Positions 1 to 5,435 of a DNA stretch of 5,435 bases are shown here, one piece after another. The notes beneath the pieces are model-generated. The model saw only the letters and a list, made by a program, of their open reading frames with translations. It was not told the origin of the DNA and ran no database searches. Every line of letters begins with the position of its first letter. The stretch's first letter is position 1. The DNA is from an uncultured Verrucomicrobiota bacterium (GTDB lineage Bacteria > Verrucomicrobiota > Verrucomicrobiia > Chthoniobacterales > SZAS-18), in the NCBI GenBank assembly GCA_937871685.1, contig CALMOL010000183.1, forward strand, positions 1 to 5,435, given 5' to 3'. A program made the position numbers and the translations under genes.

Positions 1-872
1 GCAGCAAAGACGAATCGAGAAACATTGCGGTGGTCGGGAGCGGCCTGGATGTCCGCCCATCCCTCGTCTTCGAGTATGACAATTGCCTTGGCTGCCTGGT
101 CCGCGCCGATTTCCAAAAAGATCTTTCCCCCGGCTTTGGTGCGGGGCCGCGCCTCCCGCGCCAGACGGCGCACGAGGTCGAGGCCGTCCGGGCCGCCGTC
201 GAGCGCGAGGCGGGGATCGCGCTGCACCTCGCGCGAAAGGCCGGCGATCTCGGCGCTGGGAATGTATGGCAAGTTTGCCACGACCAAGTCCCACGGGCCG
301 CCGGGCACCGTCGCCAGCAGGTCCGACTCGTGCCATGCCACGCGCCCGGCCAAGCCGAGCCGCGCGGCGTTCTCCCGCGCGAGCGCCAGGGCGTCGGGCG
401 AGCGATCGCATGCGGCGACGCTCCACCCGGGGCGCTCGGCGGCGAGGGTGAGGGCGAGCACGCCGGTGCCGGTGCCCACGTCGAGCGCGGCAAAGCCGGG
501 CGCATCGGCACAGCGCGCCAGCGCCAGCTCGGCGAGCTGCTCCGTTTCCGGCCGCGGGATGAGCGCGCGGGCGTCCGTGGCGAACTCGCGCCCGCAAAAC
601 TCCCACGTCCCGAGCAGATGCTGGAGCGGCTCGCCGGCCGCGCGGCGGCGCAGCAGGACGCGAAGCGGGTCGAGCTCCTTCGCGCCGAGGGGGCGGTCGA
701 ACTCCAAGTAGAGCTCGATGCGCTTCTTCTTCCCGAGGACATGCGCGGCGAGGTATTCCGCGTTGAGCCGCGCGGACTCCACGCCGCGCTGGCCGAGCCA
801 CTCGGCCGAGCCTTGAATCACCTCCAGCAACGAGCGCGAGACGGGCTTGGATTCGGGCGGGTTGGTCGGCAT
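1..872 (-). CDS. prmC: Peptide chain release factor N5-glutamine methyltransferase PrmC (3' end cut by window edge)
   Basis: PrmC (HemK family) is a cytoplasmic enzyme that uses S-adenosylmethionine to methylate the glutamine of the GGQ motif in release factors RF1 and RF2, which promotes efficient translation termination. My own translation of the minus strand gives 290 codons. The N-terminal helical region spans about residues 1-85. The conserved stretch around IPRPETE is at 105-111, the SAM-binding glycine loop DVGTGTG at 131-137, and the catalytic tetrapeptide is NLPY at 200-203, where most family members have NPPY. A typical RLALDGGPDGLD stretch follows at 221-232. E. coli PrmC has 277 residues and the frame here already reads through the usual final strand (SRFVFA), so probably only a few codons are missing. 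ATG 872 is the first start after an in-frame TAA at 902-900. No strong Shine-Dalgarno is visible. The gene follows the helix-turn-helix gene by 49 bp, so co-transcription is likely. The family call is secure from motifs; substrate is inferred from family knowledge. Confidence 0.95.
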   Translation of the reverse strand, partial: MPTNPPESKPVSRSLLEVIQGSAEWLGQRGVESARLNAEYLAAHVLGKKKRIELYLEFDRPLGAKELDPLRVLLRRRAAGEPLQHLLGTWEFCGREFATDARALIPRPETEQLAELALARCADAPGFAALDVGTGTGVLALTLAAERPGWSVAACDRSPDALALARENAARLGLAGRVAWHESDLLATVPGGPWDLVVANLPYIPSAEIAGLSREVQRDPRLALDGGPDGLDLVRRLAREARPRTKAGGKIFLEIGADQAAKAIVILEDEGWADIQAAPDHRNVSRFVFA

Positions 873-921
873 CGGTCCCGCGGGCGCGGGCCAGTCCTCT
901 TACCCCGCGCGCGCGCCCTCA

Positions 922-1377
922 TCAAAGCCCGCCTGCGTCCCCGTTGCGGCCAGCAAGGAGCGGAGGCAATTCCGCGAAGACAAGGCGGCCGAGGCCGGCG
1001 GCGCCGGGGCCGTGATTGGCAAGGAAATGCCGCTCGGCGAGCGCACGCACGAAGGGGGAGGAATGCCCGAGGTATTTGAGCGTGATGAGCTCGTCGAGGA
1101 GACGCGTCGCGGCCGTCGGCGTGATCGCGTGCTCCACGACCATCCAGCGAACGAACTGCGCGAGCAATCGGTCGGAAGCCTGGCGCTGGCCATTCTCAAG
1201 CTTGATCCAGCCGGGGACCGAGACGATGCCCTGTGCGCCGATGGCCTCCTGCGAGATGCGCAGCTCGCGGCGGATCTCGCGCAGCCGGCGAGCCAGCGGA
1301 GGCAGCGCGCCAGCGGCTTCTGCCTGCGTTGAAGGGAAGGGGGGTGAACCGGCGGCGACAGGCTCAAGCGAAATCAT
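922..1377 (-). CDS. Small XRE-like helix-turn-helix protein, function unknown
   Basis: This encodes 151 residues ending in TGA at 924-922. Residues 1-25 look disordered. Residues 28-78 resemble a Cro/C1 (XRE-type) helix-turn-helix: a basic first helix (LARRLREIRREL, 28-39), then ISQEAIGA at 41-48, then SVPGWIKLENGQR at 53-65, where the recognition helix and the typical LENG/LERG turn fall. A mostly helical C-terminal part of about 70 residues follows (for example TPTAATRLLDELITLKYLG, 86-104), which I do not recognise. It is probably a DNA-binding regulator, but the target is unknown. I chose ATG 1377 because it lies about 25 nt after a plausible promoter and just before the first non-random segment. 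The frame is open back to GTG 1503, which would add 42 residues with no recognisable domain. The Shine-Dalgarno is weak or absent. It is upstream of prmC with a 49-bp gap, so it probably heads a two-gene operon, and it is divergent from the lipoprotein gene, a common arrangement for local or self regulation (inference). Confidence 0.8.
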   Translation of the reverse strand: MISLEPVAAGSPPFPSTQAEAAGALPPLARRLREIRRELRISQEAIGAQGIVSVPGWIKLENGQRQASDRLLAQFVRWMVVEHAITPTAATRLLDELITLKYLGHSSPFVRALAERHFLANHGPGAAGLGRLVFAELPPLLAGRNGDAGGL

Positions 1378-1409
1378 GGACGGCACGACAGGGAAGGCGA
1401 AACGCGCAG

Positions 1410-1439
1410 ATTCCAGCAGAAGCGCGGCTTGCCTGCCAA
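1410..1439 (-). promoter_or_regulatory. Candidate sigma70-type promoter for the helix-turn-helix/prmC block
   Basis: Read on the minus strand, TTGGCA (1439-1434; 5 of 6 matches to TTGACA) is followed after 18 bp by TGGAAT (1415-1410; 4 of 6 matches to TATAAT). Seven consecutive A residues (1448-1442) lie just upstream of the -35 box, as in an UP-like element. Transcription would begin near 1403, leaving a leader of roughly 25 nt before ATG 1377. This is a consensus match by eye in GC-rich DNA, so it is suggestive only. Confidence 0.35.
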
Positions 1440-1565
1440 CGTTTTTTTGGGATCTCTCGACTCCGGTGCAAGCCACTGGGAGGGGTTGGTTTTCACGTGG
1501 CACCGCGGGCGGATGCCGCTAGCGTGCGCCCGCCCGCTCCGCGCCGAAGTGGCCGCCGATGTCCG

Positions 1566-1592
1566 GCGGCGTTCCGGCGCCGCGGCGTTCCG
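1566..1592. repeat. 11-bp direct repeat just upstream of the lipoprotein start
   Basis: GCGGCGTTCCG occurs at 1566-1576 and again at 1582-1592, a period of 16 bp, ending 2 bp before the chosen ATG at 1595. Because 16 is not a multiple of three, the copies would be read in different frames if translated, so a repeated peptide does not explain them. It may be a protein-binding or leader element, or chance in GC-rich sequence. Confidence 0.5.
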
Positions 1593-1594
1593 AG

Positions 1595-2215
1595 ATGTCG
1601 CCTTCATTTTCCCCCCTGCGCCCGCGCGCCGCCTGGACCGTGGGCAGGCTTGCGCTGGGCGTGGTCGCCGCCGGCATTCTTGCGGCGTGCCAAGCTCCGG
1701 CTCCCCAGCCCGCCGCGCCCGTCTCGCCGTCGGCGCCAGGCAAGAAAAAAGAGCGCCTGGCACCCGGCGCGACACCCACGCCCGTCGCCACCGCGCCGGC
1801 CCCGCCCAGCCCGCCGCTGCCGCCCGACTTGTTCAAGGTTTACACGGATCGCGCGGCCTTCTACGCCAACGGACCGCAGCAGCCCGGTGGGCCGAGCCTC
1901 TCGCTGAAGCGCGGCGACCGCGTCACGCTGCTCAAGCGTGGCTTCGGCTTTTCCCAGGTGAAGCTGGCCGATCAGCAAGTGGGATACATCGGCACCGAGG
2001 ACTTGGCGAAGGTGACGCCCGAGGAGTATGCCGCCGAGCAGGCGCGCCTCGCGCCGCCAATCCCGGCCTCGCCGCTGGCCGGGCGCAGCTTCTTCCGGCC
2101 GGGCGGTGTTCCCCGACCCCAACTCCCGCCAAGCATCGACGCCGACCTGCCCCGAGCGGACGGGCCGGCACCGAAGCCCGAGCCACCTGAGGCGACGCCG
2201 AAGTTCCGGTATTGA
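1595..2215 (+). CDS. Predicted lipoprotein with bacterial SH3-like domain
   Basis: This encodes 206 residues. The N-terminus is a lipoprotein signal: arginines at 9, 11 and 18, a hydrophobic stretch (LALGVVAAGILAA, 19-31), then the lipobox cysteine C32. Residue +2 is Gln rather than Asp, which by the E. coli rule fits sorting to the outer membrane. Residues 33-77 are a Pro/Ala-rich tether with a basic KKKER patch (50-54). Residues about 79-137 look like an SH3b fold: FKVYTDRAAFYANG, then LKRGDRVTLLKR (104-115), then VKLADQQVGYIGTEDL (122-137) ending in the typical 'GYI...DL' strand. The C-terminal 65 or so residues are again proline-rich with no domain. SH3b domains often bind cell-wall peptides or other proteins, so a periplasmic anchoring or scaffold role is possible but unproven. 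ATG 1595 is preferred over ATG 1559 because it gives a normal-length signal peptide (Cys at 32 rather than 44). The next gene begins 30 bp downstream on the same strand, so they are probably co-transcribed. Confidence 0.8.
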   Translation: MSPSFSPLRPRAAWTVGRLALGVVAAGILAACQAPAPQPAAPVSPSAPGKKKERLAPGATPTPVATAPAPPSPPLPPDLFKVYTDRAAFYANGPQQPGGPSLSLKRGDRVTLLKRGFGFSQVKLADQQVGYIGTEDLAKVTPEEYAAEQARLAPPIPASPLAGRSFFRPGGVPRPQLPPSIDADLPRADGPAPKPEPPEATPKFRY

Positions 2216-2228
2216 GGGTTAGGTCGTT

Positions 2229-2233
2229 AGGGG
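2229..2233 (+). promoter_or_regulatory. Possible ribosome binding site for the GTG-started membrane protein
   Basis: AGGGG sits 12 nt before GTG 2246, slightly farther than ideal. It is the second half of a short tandem GTTAGG (2218-2223, 2226-2231). An ATG at 2235 is too close to it and opens a different 91-codon frame with no protein-like features, so GTG 2246 is the better start. The reading frame upstream of 2246 is closed by TAG at 2228-2230. Confidence 0.4.
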
Positions 2234-2245
2234 CATGATCGACGC

Positions 2246-3739
2246 GTGGAAGCCCCGTCTTCAGCGCCGCCCTCTGCGTCCTCGGCTCGACTCTTGCCTT
2301 GGGTCGTGCTTGTCTTTTACTTGGCGGCACTGGTGTCTGTCGTGCCGGAGCATGAGCCGTGGACCGACGAAGCGCAGGCATGGCTCCTGGCGCGCGACGC
2401 ATCCCTGGGTGACCTACTTTGGAAATATCTCCGCTACGAGGGCTCACCAGGTTTGTGGCACCTGCTGCTCTGCGTGCCGGCCAAGGCAGGGTTGCCTTAT
2501 TTTTTCCTGAACGTGACGGGGGCCGCGGCGGCCACGGCGGGTGTCGCGGTGCTGCTGTTCCGGTCGCCCTTTTCATGGTGGCTGCGCGCGGCCCTGCCAT
2601 TCACTTATTTCCTCGCGTATCAATACGCGGTGGTCGCGCGGAGCTACTGCCTCGTGGCGCCGTTGCTTTTCGCCGTCTGCGCTTTGCACCGCGGGCGGGC
2701 GCGGCATTACGGCTGGTTTGCGCTCGCGCTGGGGCTGCTGTCCCACGTGAGCCTGCACGCGGCGCTGCTGGCCGGGGCCTTCTGGGTGGTTGAGGCCCTG
2801 GACGCGTTGCGCCGCGGCGCACGCCGGCCGCCCCCCGTGTTTCGCGCGCAGCTTCTCGGGCTGGGAATTCTGGCGCTGAACTTCGCCCTCATCATCTGGC
2901 AGGTTTATCCGCCGCCGGACATCTTCGTTCGGCCCCCGTTCCGAAACCTGGACGTGTCGCTGCAACTCGTGGGACTCTCGCTGTGCGAAGCTTCGGTTTC
3001 CGTGGGCTGGCTGTCCGCCCTCGTCTGGCTGGGCGTGCTGCCGCTCCTGGTCCAGCGGCGCGTGTTTCTCCTGTTCGCCGGCGGTGCCGGCGGCGTGCTG
3101 GCGCTGCTCTGCCTGCGCTACTTCGCCTACTGGCACACGGGCGTGCTCACCGTTTTCCTCGTCGCGGTGGGGTGGATCGCGCTGGCGCAGCCGGCTTCCC
3201 GGTGGCGTCGCCTGCCGGGGCTGCGCGCTCAGTGGCCGCAGCGGCTGGCGCTCGGTGCGCTTGCGATCCTCGCGGCGGTGCAGATCCGCGACGCCGTGGC
3301 CGCAGCAGCGGCCGATTTCGTTGCCCCTTACTCGAGCAGCCTTGAAGCCGCCGAATACTTGCGGGAGAAAGGAATTGACCGGCGCACGATCAACGCGCTC
3401 GACATCCATTCTTTCGCAGTGCTGCCATATTTTTCGCGGAATATCTTCGCGAACTACCAGGCGCGCCTACCGGGTTCGTTCTGGATTTGGTCGATCGAAA
3501 ACGAGGCGCATTATTCCATGAACGGCTTGACCGAGGGCCAGCCGGAATACCTGCTCCACAGCACGAAGCCGAAGATCCGCTTTCTCGGTGCTCCGGTCGG
3601 CCAGATTCCCGGCTATCAGGTTGAGCGCGTGTTTGCCGGCGGCATCATCTGGAAGCAGGTCATCATAGAACACGACGGTCTCATCCTTTACCGCCGGCTG
3701 GATCCCCCGGTGCAAGCACCTGCCTCACCCACGCCGTAG
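2246..3739 (+). CDS. Polytopic membrane protein, GT-C-type glycosyltransferase-like
   Basis: This encodes 497 residues. The layout matches GT-C glycosyltransferases (the fold of GT39/PMT and ArnT-like enzymes), which move sugars from polyprenyl-phosphate donors on the periplasmic face of the inner membrane. A first membrane span (about 16-34) is followed by PWTDEAQAWLLARD (38-51), whose D41-E42 pair occupies the usual catalytic acidic position. Next come YEGSPGLWH (64-72) and YQYAVVARSYCL (125-136), which resembles the 'ARxY' motif of bacterial GT39-like proteins. Many hydrophobic segments continue to about residue 355. The last 140 or so residues (from SSLEAAEYLREKGID) are soluble, with aromatic-rich stretches, and probably periplasmic. 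No lipid-carrier or acceptor specificity can be read. GTG 2246 is the only start after the in-frame TAG at 2228. It lies between a lipoprotein gene (30-bp gap) and a second GT-C-like gene (53-bp gap). The fold assignment is fairly secure; enzymatic activity is inferred. Confidence 0.85.
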   Translation: MEAPSSAPPSASSARLLPWVVLVFYLAALVSVVPEHEPWTDEAQAWLLARDASLGDLLWKYLRYEGSPGLWHLLLCVPAKAGLPYFFLNVTGAAAATAGVAVLLFRSPFSWWLRAALPFTYFLAYQYAVVARSYCLVAPLLFAVCALHRGRARHYGWFALALGLLSHVSLHAALLAGAFWVVEALDALRRGARRPPPVFRAQLLGLGILALNFALIIWQVYPPPDIFVRPPFRNLDVSLQLVGLSLCEASVSVGWLSALVWLGVLPLLVQRRVFLLFAGGAGGVLALLCLRYFAYWHTGVLTVFLVAVGWIALAQPASRWRRLPGLRAQWPQRLALGALAILAAVQIRDAVAAAAADFVAPYSSSLEAAEYLREKGIDRRTINALDIHSFAVLPYFSRNIFANYQARLPGSFWIWSIENEAHYSMNGLTEGQPEYLLHSTKPKIRFLGAPVGQIPGYQVERVFAGGIIWKQVIIEHDGLILYRRLDPPVQAPASPTP

Positions 3740-3747
3740 GCTTGCAC
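3710..3747. repeat. Inverted repeat across the stop codon of the first GT-C gene
   Basis: GTGCAAGC (3710-3717) pairs perfectly with GCTTGCAC (3740-3747), giving an 8-bp stem with a 22-nt loop that contains the TAG at 3737-3739. No T-run follows, so it is a poor intrinsic terminator. It could slow ribosomes, stabilise an mRNA end or be chance. Confidence 0.4.
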
Positions 3748-3777
3748 TTCAGGCCACGGGTTTGCCGGCCAGCCCCC

Positions 3778-3782
3778 AAGGA
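3778..3782 (+). promoter_or_regulatory. Ribosome binding site for the second GT-C-like gene
   Basis: AAGGA lies 10 nt before ATG 3793. It is the clearest Shine-Dalgarno site in the window and supports that start. Confidence 0.6.
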
Positions 3783-3792
3783 ACACTTCTCC

Positions 3793-5435
3793 ATGAAAGC
3801 CTCCACGCCCTTCCCGGGAACGCCCGCCCTCATCGCGGCGGTGCTCGTCTCTTTGTCCCTGCTCGCGCCGGGCGCGGCGGTTGGCGGCTGGCTGGACGGC
3901 ATCAATGCCGCCGAACCAATCCCAGGGCGCAAGAACGTGTTCTACTTCCTATTCGTGAACTACGACCTCGGGTTTGCGGGCGTGCAGGCTGCAGGCGTGG
4001 CCGTGCTGGCGTGGCTCCTTCTCCGGTGGCGTTCGCCCGCGGCGCCGGCCCGCGTGACTCCCACGCGGATGTGGATTGCCGGGGCGGCGACGGCGTCCTT
4101 CGCCTTAACCGCTGCCGGAACGTGGCTAGTTTGCGACGCGTTTCCTCTCCCGATGGATGAATATTTCGCGGCGTTTCATGCGGCGTTGTTTCGTTCGGGC
4201 CACGTGTTCGCATCGGTGCCGGTAGGCTGGGAGGATTCCGCTGTCGGGATGACCCCGCCGATGCTCACCTACGACGCATCGGCGCGCACCTGGATTCCGC
4301 CGTATCTGCCTGTCTATGCAGGAATTCGCGCGCTGCTGGGCTGGGTCGGCGTCGAGCCGCTAACCAACGCTTTCTTCACCGCAGCGGCCGTCGTGGCCGT
4401 GGCCGGTTGCGCGCGGCGTCTGCGCCCCGAGTCCGGGACATCGCCACGCGTCGCGGTGCTGCTGCTGGCGACTTCCGCGCAGTTCCTTGTTACGGGGATG
4501 ACTGGCTATTCGATGCAGGCGCACCTCGCGTTTAACCTCGCCTGGCTGTGGTTCCACCTTTCTTCACGGCCGGCTGGCTGGCTCGTGGCGCCGTGGCTGG
4601 GTGCTCTCGCGCTCGGCTTGCACCAACCGAACGTCCACGCACTCTTCGCGGCGCCTTTCCTCCTTCGCCTCGTGCGGCGACGAGATTGGCAACGCGCCTC
4701 CTATTACGCCCTGGTGTATGTAGCGGGCCTAGCCGCGTGGGGCGCCTGGACGGCGATGCGCACGCCCGCGATGGTCATCGAGGCGGGCCAGCCCGCGAAA
4801 TTTTCCTTTGCCACGGGATACGGCTCCATCTTCGGCATCCCCAACTGGGTGCAGATCATTAACCAAGCCTTGAACGCGGCGTTGTGGATGGAATGGAACC
4901 CTCTTCTCCTCGGGGTGCTAGGCTTTGCCGCGGTGTTCCGTTTCGCCCGTTTGAACCCCGACGAGCGTGACTTGGCGCTAGGCCTGGGTGCGGCGTTCGT
5001 CTTTTACTTTTTCTTTCCCCTCAACCAAGGGCACGGCTGGGGCTACCGCTACCTGCATCCTTATCTTGGCAACTGGGTCCTGCTGGCGGCGGCGGCGGCG
5101 GCTCAGTTCCCCTTGGTCCTGCGCGGGGCGCTGGCCCTTTCGTGCGGCTTCGCGTTGCTCGTGCAGTTGCCGTTCCGGCTGTGGGAGGTGCGGAGTTTCA
5201 CCCAGCCCTTCGCGCGCGCGATGCGCTACCTCGAAACACGGCCGGTCGAGGTCGTGCTCGTGCGCGGCCGCGAGATCTGGTATGGCGAGGACTTCATCCG
5301 CAACCCGCCGGACACCGCGTCGGGACGCCCACGAATCATCCTGCTCGAGACCCTGGGCCGCGCCGCAGCTGAGCGAATTCGGCGCGACCACAGCCACCGA
5401 TTGATCGGCGCGGACGAACTGGCACAGTTCGGGCT
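3793..5435 (+). CDS. Second polytopic GT-C-like membrane protein (3' end cut by window edge)
   Basis: I translated 547 codons from ATG 3793 with no stop to the right edge. Hydrophobic spans at about residues 11-33, 60-79 and 92-114 precede FPLPMDEYFAAFHAALF, where D122-E123 sits like the acidic pair of GT-C glycosyltransferases. Later landmarks are LHQPNVH (276-282) in a membrane region and NQGHGWGYRYLHPYLGN (411-427), a histidine- and aromatic-rich loop that I recall as conserved in a family of bacterial membrane proteins often annotated as hypothetical. About ten or more spans are expected. From about residue 475 the protein becomes soluble (WYGEDFIRNPPD and onward), probably a short periplasmic or cytoplasmic tail close to the true end. 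It shares the overall plan with the preceding gene but not its detailed motifs, so the two look like different subfamilies rather than a recent duplication. A good Shine-Dalgarno supports the start. Likely role: glycosyl transfer from a polyprenyl-linked sugar, substrate unknown. Confidence 0.8.
   Translation, partial: MKASTPFPGTPALIAAVLVSLSLLAPGAAVGGWLDGINAAEPIPGRKNVFYFLFVNYDLGFAGVQAAGVAVLAWLLLRWRSPAAPARVTPTRMWIAGAATASFALTAAGTWLVCDAFPLPMDEYFAAFHAALFRSGHVFASVPVGWEDSAVGMTPPMLTYDASARTWIPPYLPVYAGIRALLGWVGVEPLTNAFFTAAAVVAVAGCARRLRPESGTSPRVAVLLLATSAQFLVTGMTGYSMQAHLAFNLAWLWFHLSSRPAGWLVAPWLGALALGLHQPNVHALFAAPFLLRLVRRRDWQRASYYALVYVAGLAAWGAWTAMRTPAMVIEAGQPAKFSFATGYGSIFGIPNWVQIINQALNAALWMEWNPLLLGVLGFAAVFRFARLNPDERDLALGLGAAFVFYFFFPLNQGHGWGYRYLHPYLGNWVLLAAAAAAQFPLVLRGALALSCGFALLVQLPFRLWEVRSFTQPFARAMRYLETRPVEVVLVRGREIWYGEDFIRNPPDTASGRPRIILLETLGRAAAERIRRDHSHRLIGADELAQFG
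5085..5102 (+). repeat. (GGC)6 trinucleotide run
   Basis: Six GGC units are read as five GCG and one GCT codon, coding for Ala432-Ala437 in a membrane span of the second GT-C-like protein. Length changes by whole units would keep the frame but alter the span. This may simply be alanine-rich composition. Confidence 0.6.

Larger units (their letters stand above)
1378..1594. other. Divergent intergenic region
   Basis: These 217 bp separate the start of the minus-strand regulator gene from the chosen start of the plus-strand lipoprotein gene and should hold promoters for both. A minus-strand promoter candidate and an 11-bp direct repeat are listed separately. A 6-bp palindrome, CACGTG, is at 1494-1499. 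I found no convincing plus-strand -35/-10 pair. The T7 run at 1442-1448 is the AT-richest part. If the lipoprotein really starts at ATG 1559, the region shrinks by 36 bp. Confidence 0.6.

Noticed and set aside
30..1079. A 349-codon open frame on the plus strand, plus a 228-codon one at 25-711
   Set aside because: Both lie opposite prmC, whose minus-strand translation shows clear methyltransferase motifs. The plus-strand products are Arg/Ala/Gly-rich low-complexity sequence typical of antisense frames in GC-rich DNA.
1442..1448. T7 run as a possible intrinsic terminator on the plus strand
   Set aside because: No GC-rich stem immediately precedes it and no plus-strand gene ends upstream. It is better explained as an A-tract upstream of the minus-strand promoter candidate.
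1494..1499. CACGTG palindrome as an operator
   Set aside because: It is only six bases with no extension of symmetry, so it is expected by chance.
1429..2190. A 253-codon plus-strand frame overlapping the lipoprotein gene
   Set aside because: It is a frame-shifted, Arg/Ala-rich shadow. The lipoprotein frame has a signal peptide, lipobox and SH3-like strands.
2235..2510. ATG-started 91-codon frame at the head of the first GT-C gene
   Set aside because: It lies one base after the AGGGG box, overlaps the GT-C coding region in another frame and shows no protein-like pattern.
2573..3409. A 278-codon minus-strand open frame
   Set aside because: It is antisense to the first GT-C gene, which has coherent membrane spans and motifs. 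The antisense product is Gln/Arg-rich with no domain.

Overview
The window is GC-rich, bacterial, and tightly packed with genes in two divergent blocks. The lipoprotein and long periplasmic-type loops point to a Gram-negative. The lineage may be Verrucomicrobiota (Opitutales-like), but this is a low-confidence impression from gene style and weak Shine-Dalgarno sites. No marker in the window fixes the taxonomy.

Left block, minus strand (1-1377). A small helix-turn-helix protein (1377-922) is followed after 49 bp by prmC, the release-factor glutamine methyltransferase, which starts at 872 and leaves the window at base 1 with only its last few codons missing. The two genes are probably co-transcribed. 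A plausible sigma70-type promoter lies just upstream of the regulator gene. The shared upstream region (1378-1594) separates this block from the plus-strand block.

Right block, plus strand (1595-5435). Three genes lie close together with no convincing terminator between them: a lipoprotein with a bacterial SH3-like domain (1595-2215); a 497-residue polytopic membrane protein of the GT-C glycosyltransferase type (2246-3739, GTG start); and a second, different GT-C-like polytopic protein (3793 to the right edge, 547 codons visible). The two membrane proteins each carry an acidic Asp-Glu pair in the first large loop, the usual catalytic position in GT-C enzymes. They are likely to transfer sugars from polyprenyl-phosphate carriers on the outer face of the inner membrane, but their substrates cannot be read from sequence.

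I saw no RNA gene, insertion sequence, CRISPR array, toxin-antitoxin pair or phage feature. The window looks like ordinary chromosome. The least explained parts are the helix-turn-helix protein next to prmC and the pair of dissimilar GT-C proteins. No clear new system is evident.
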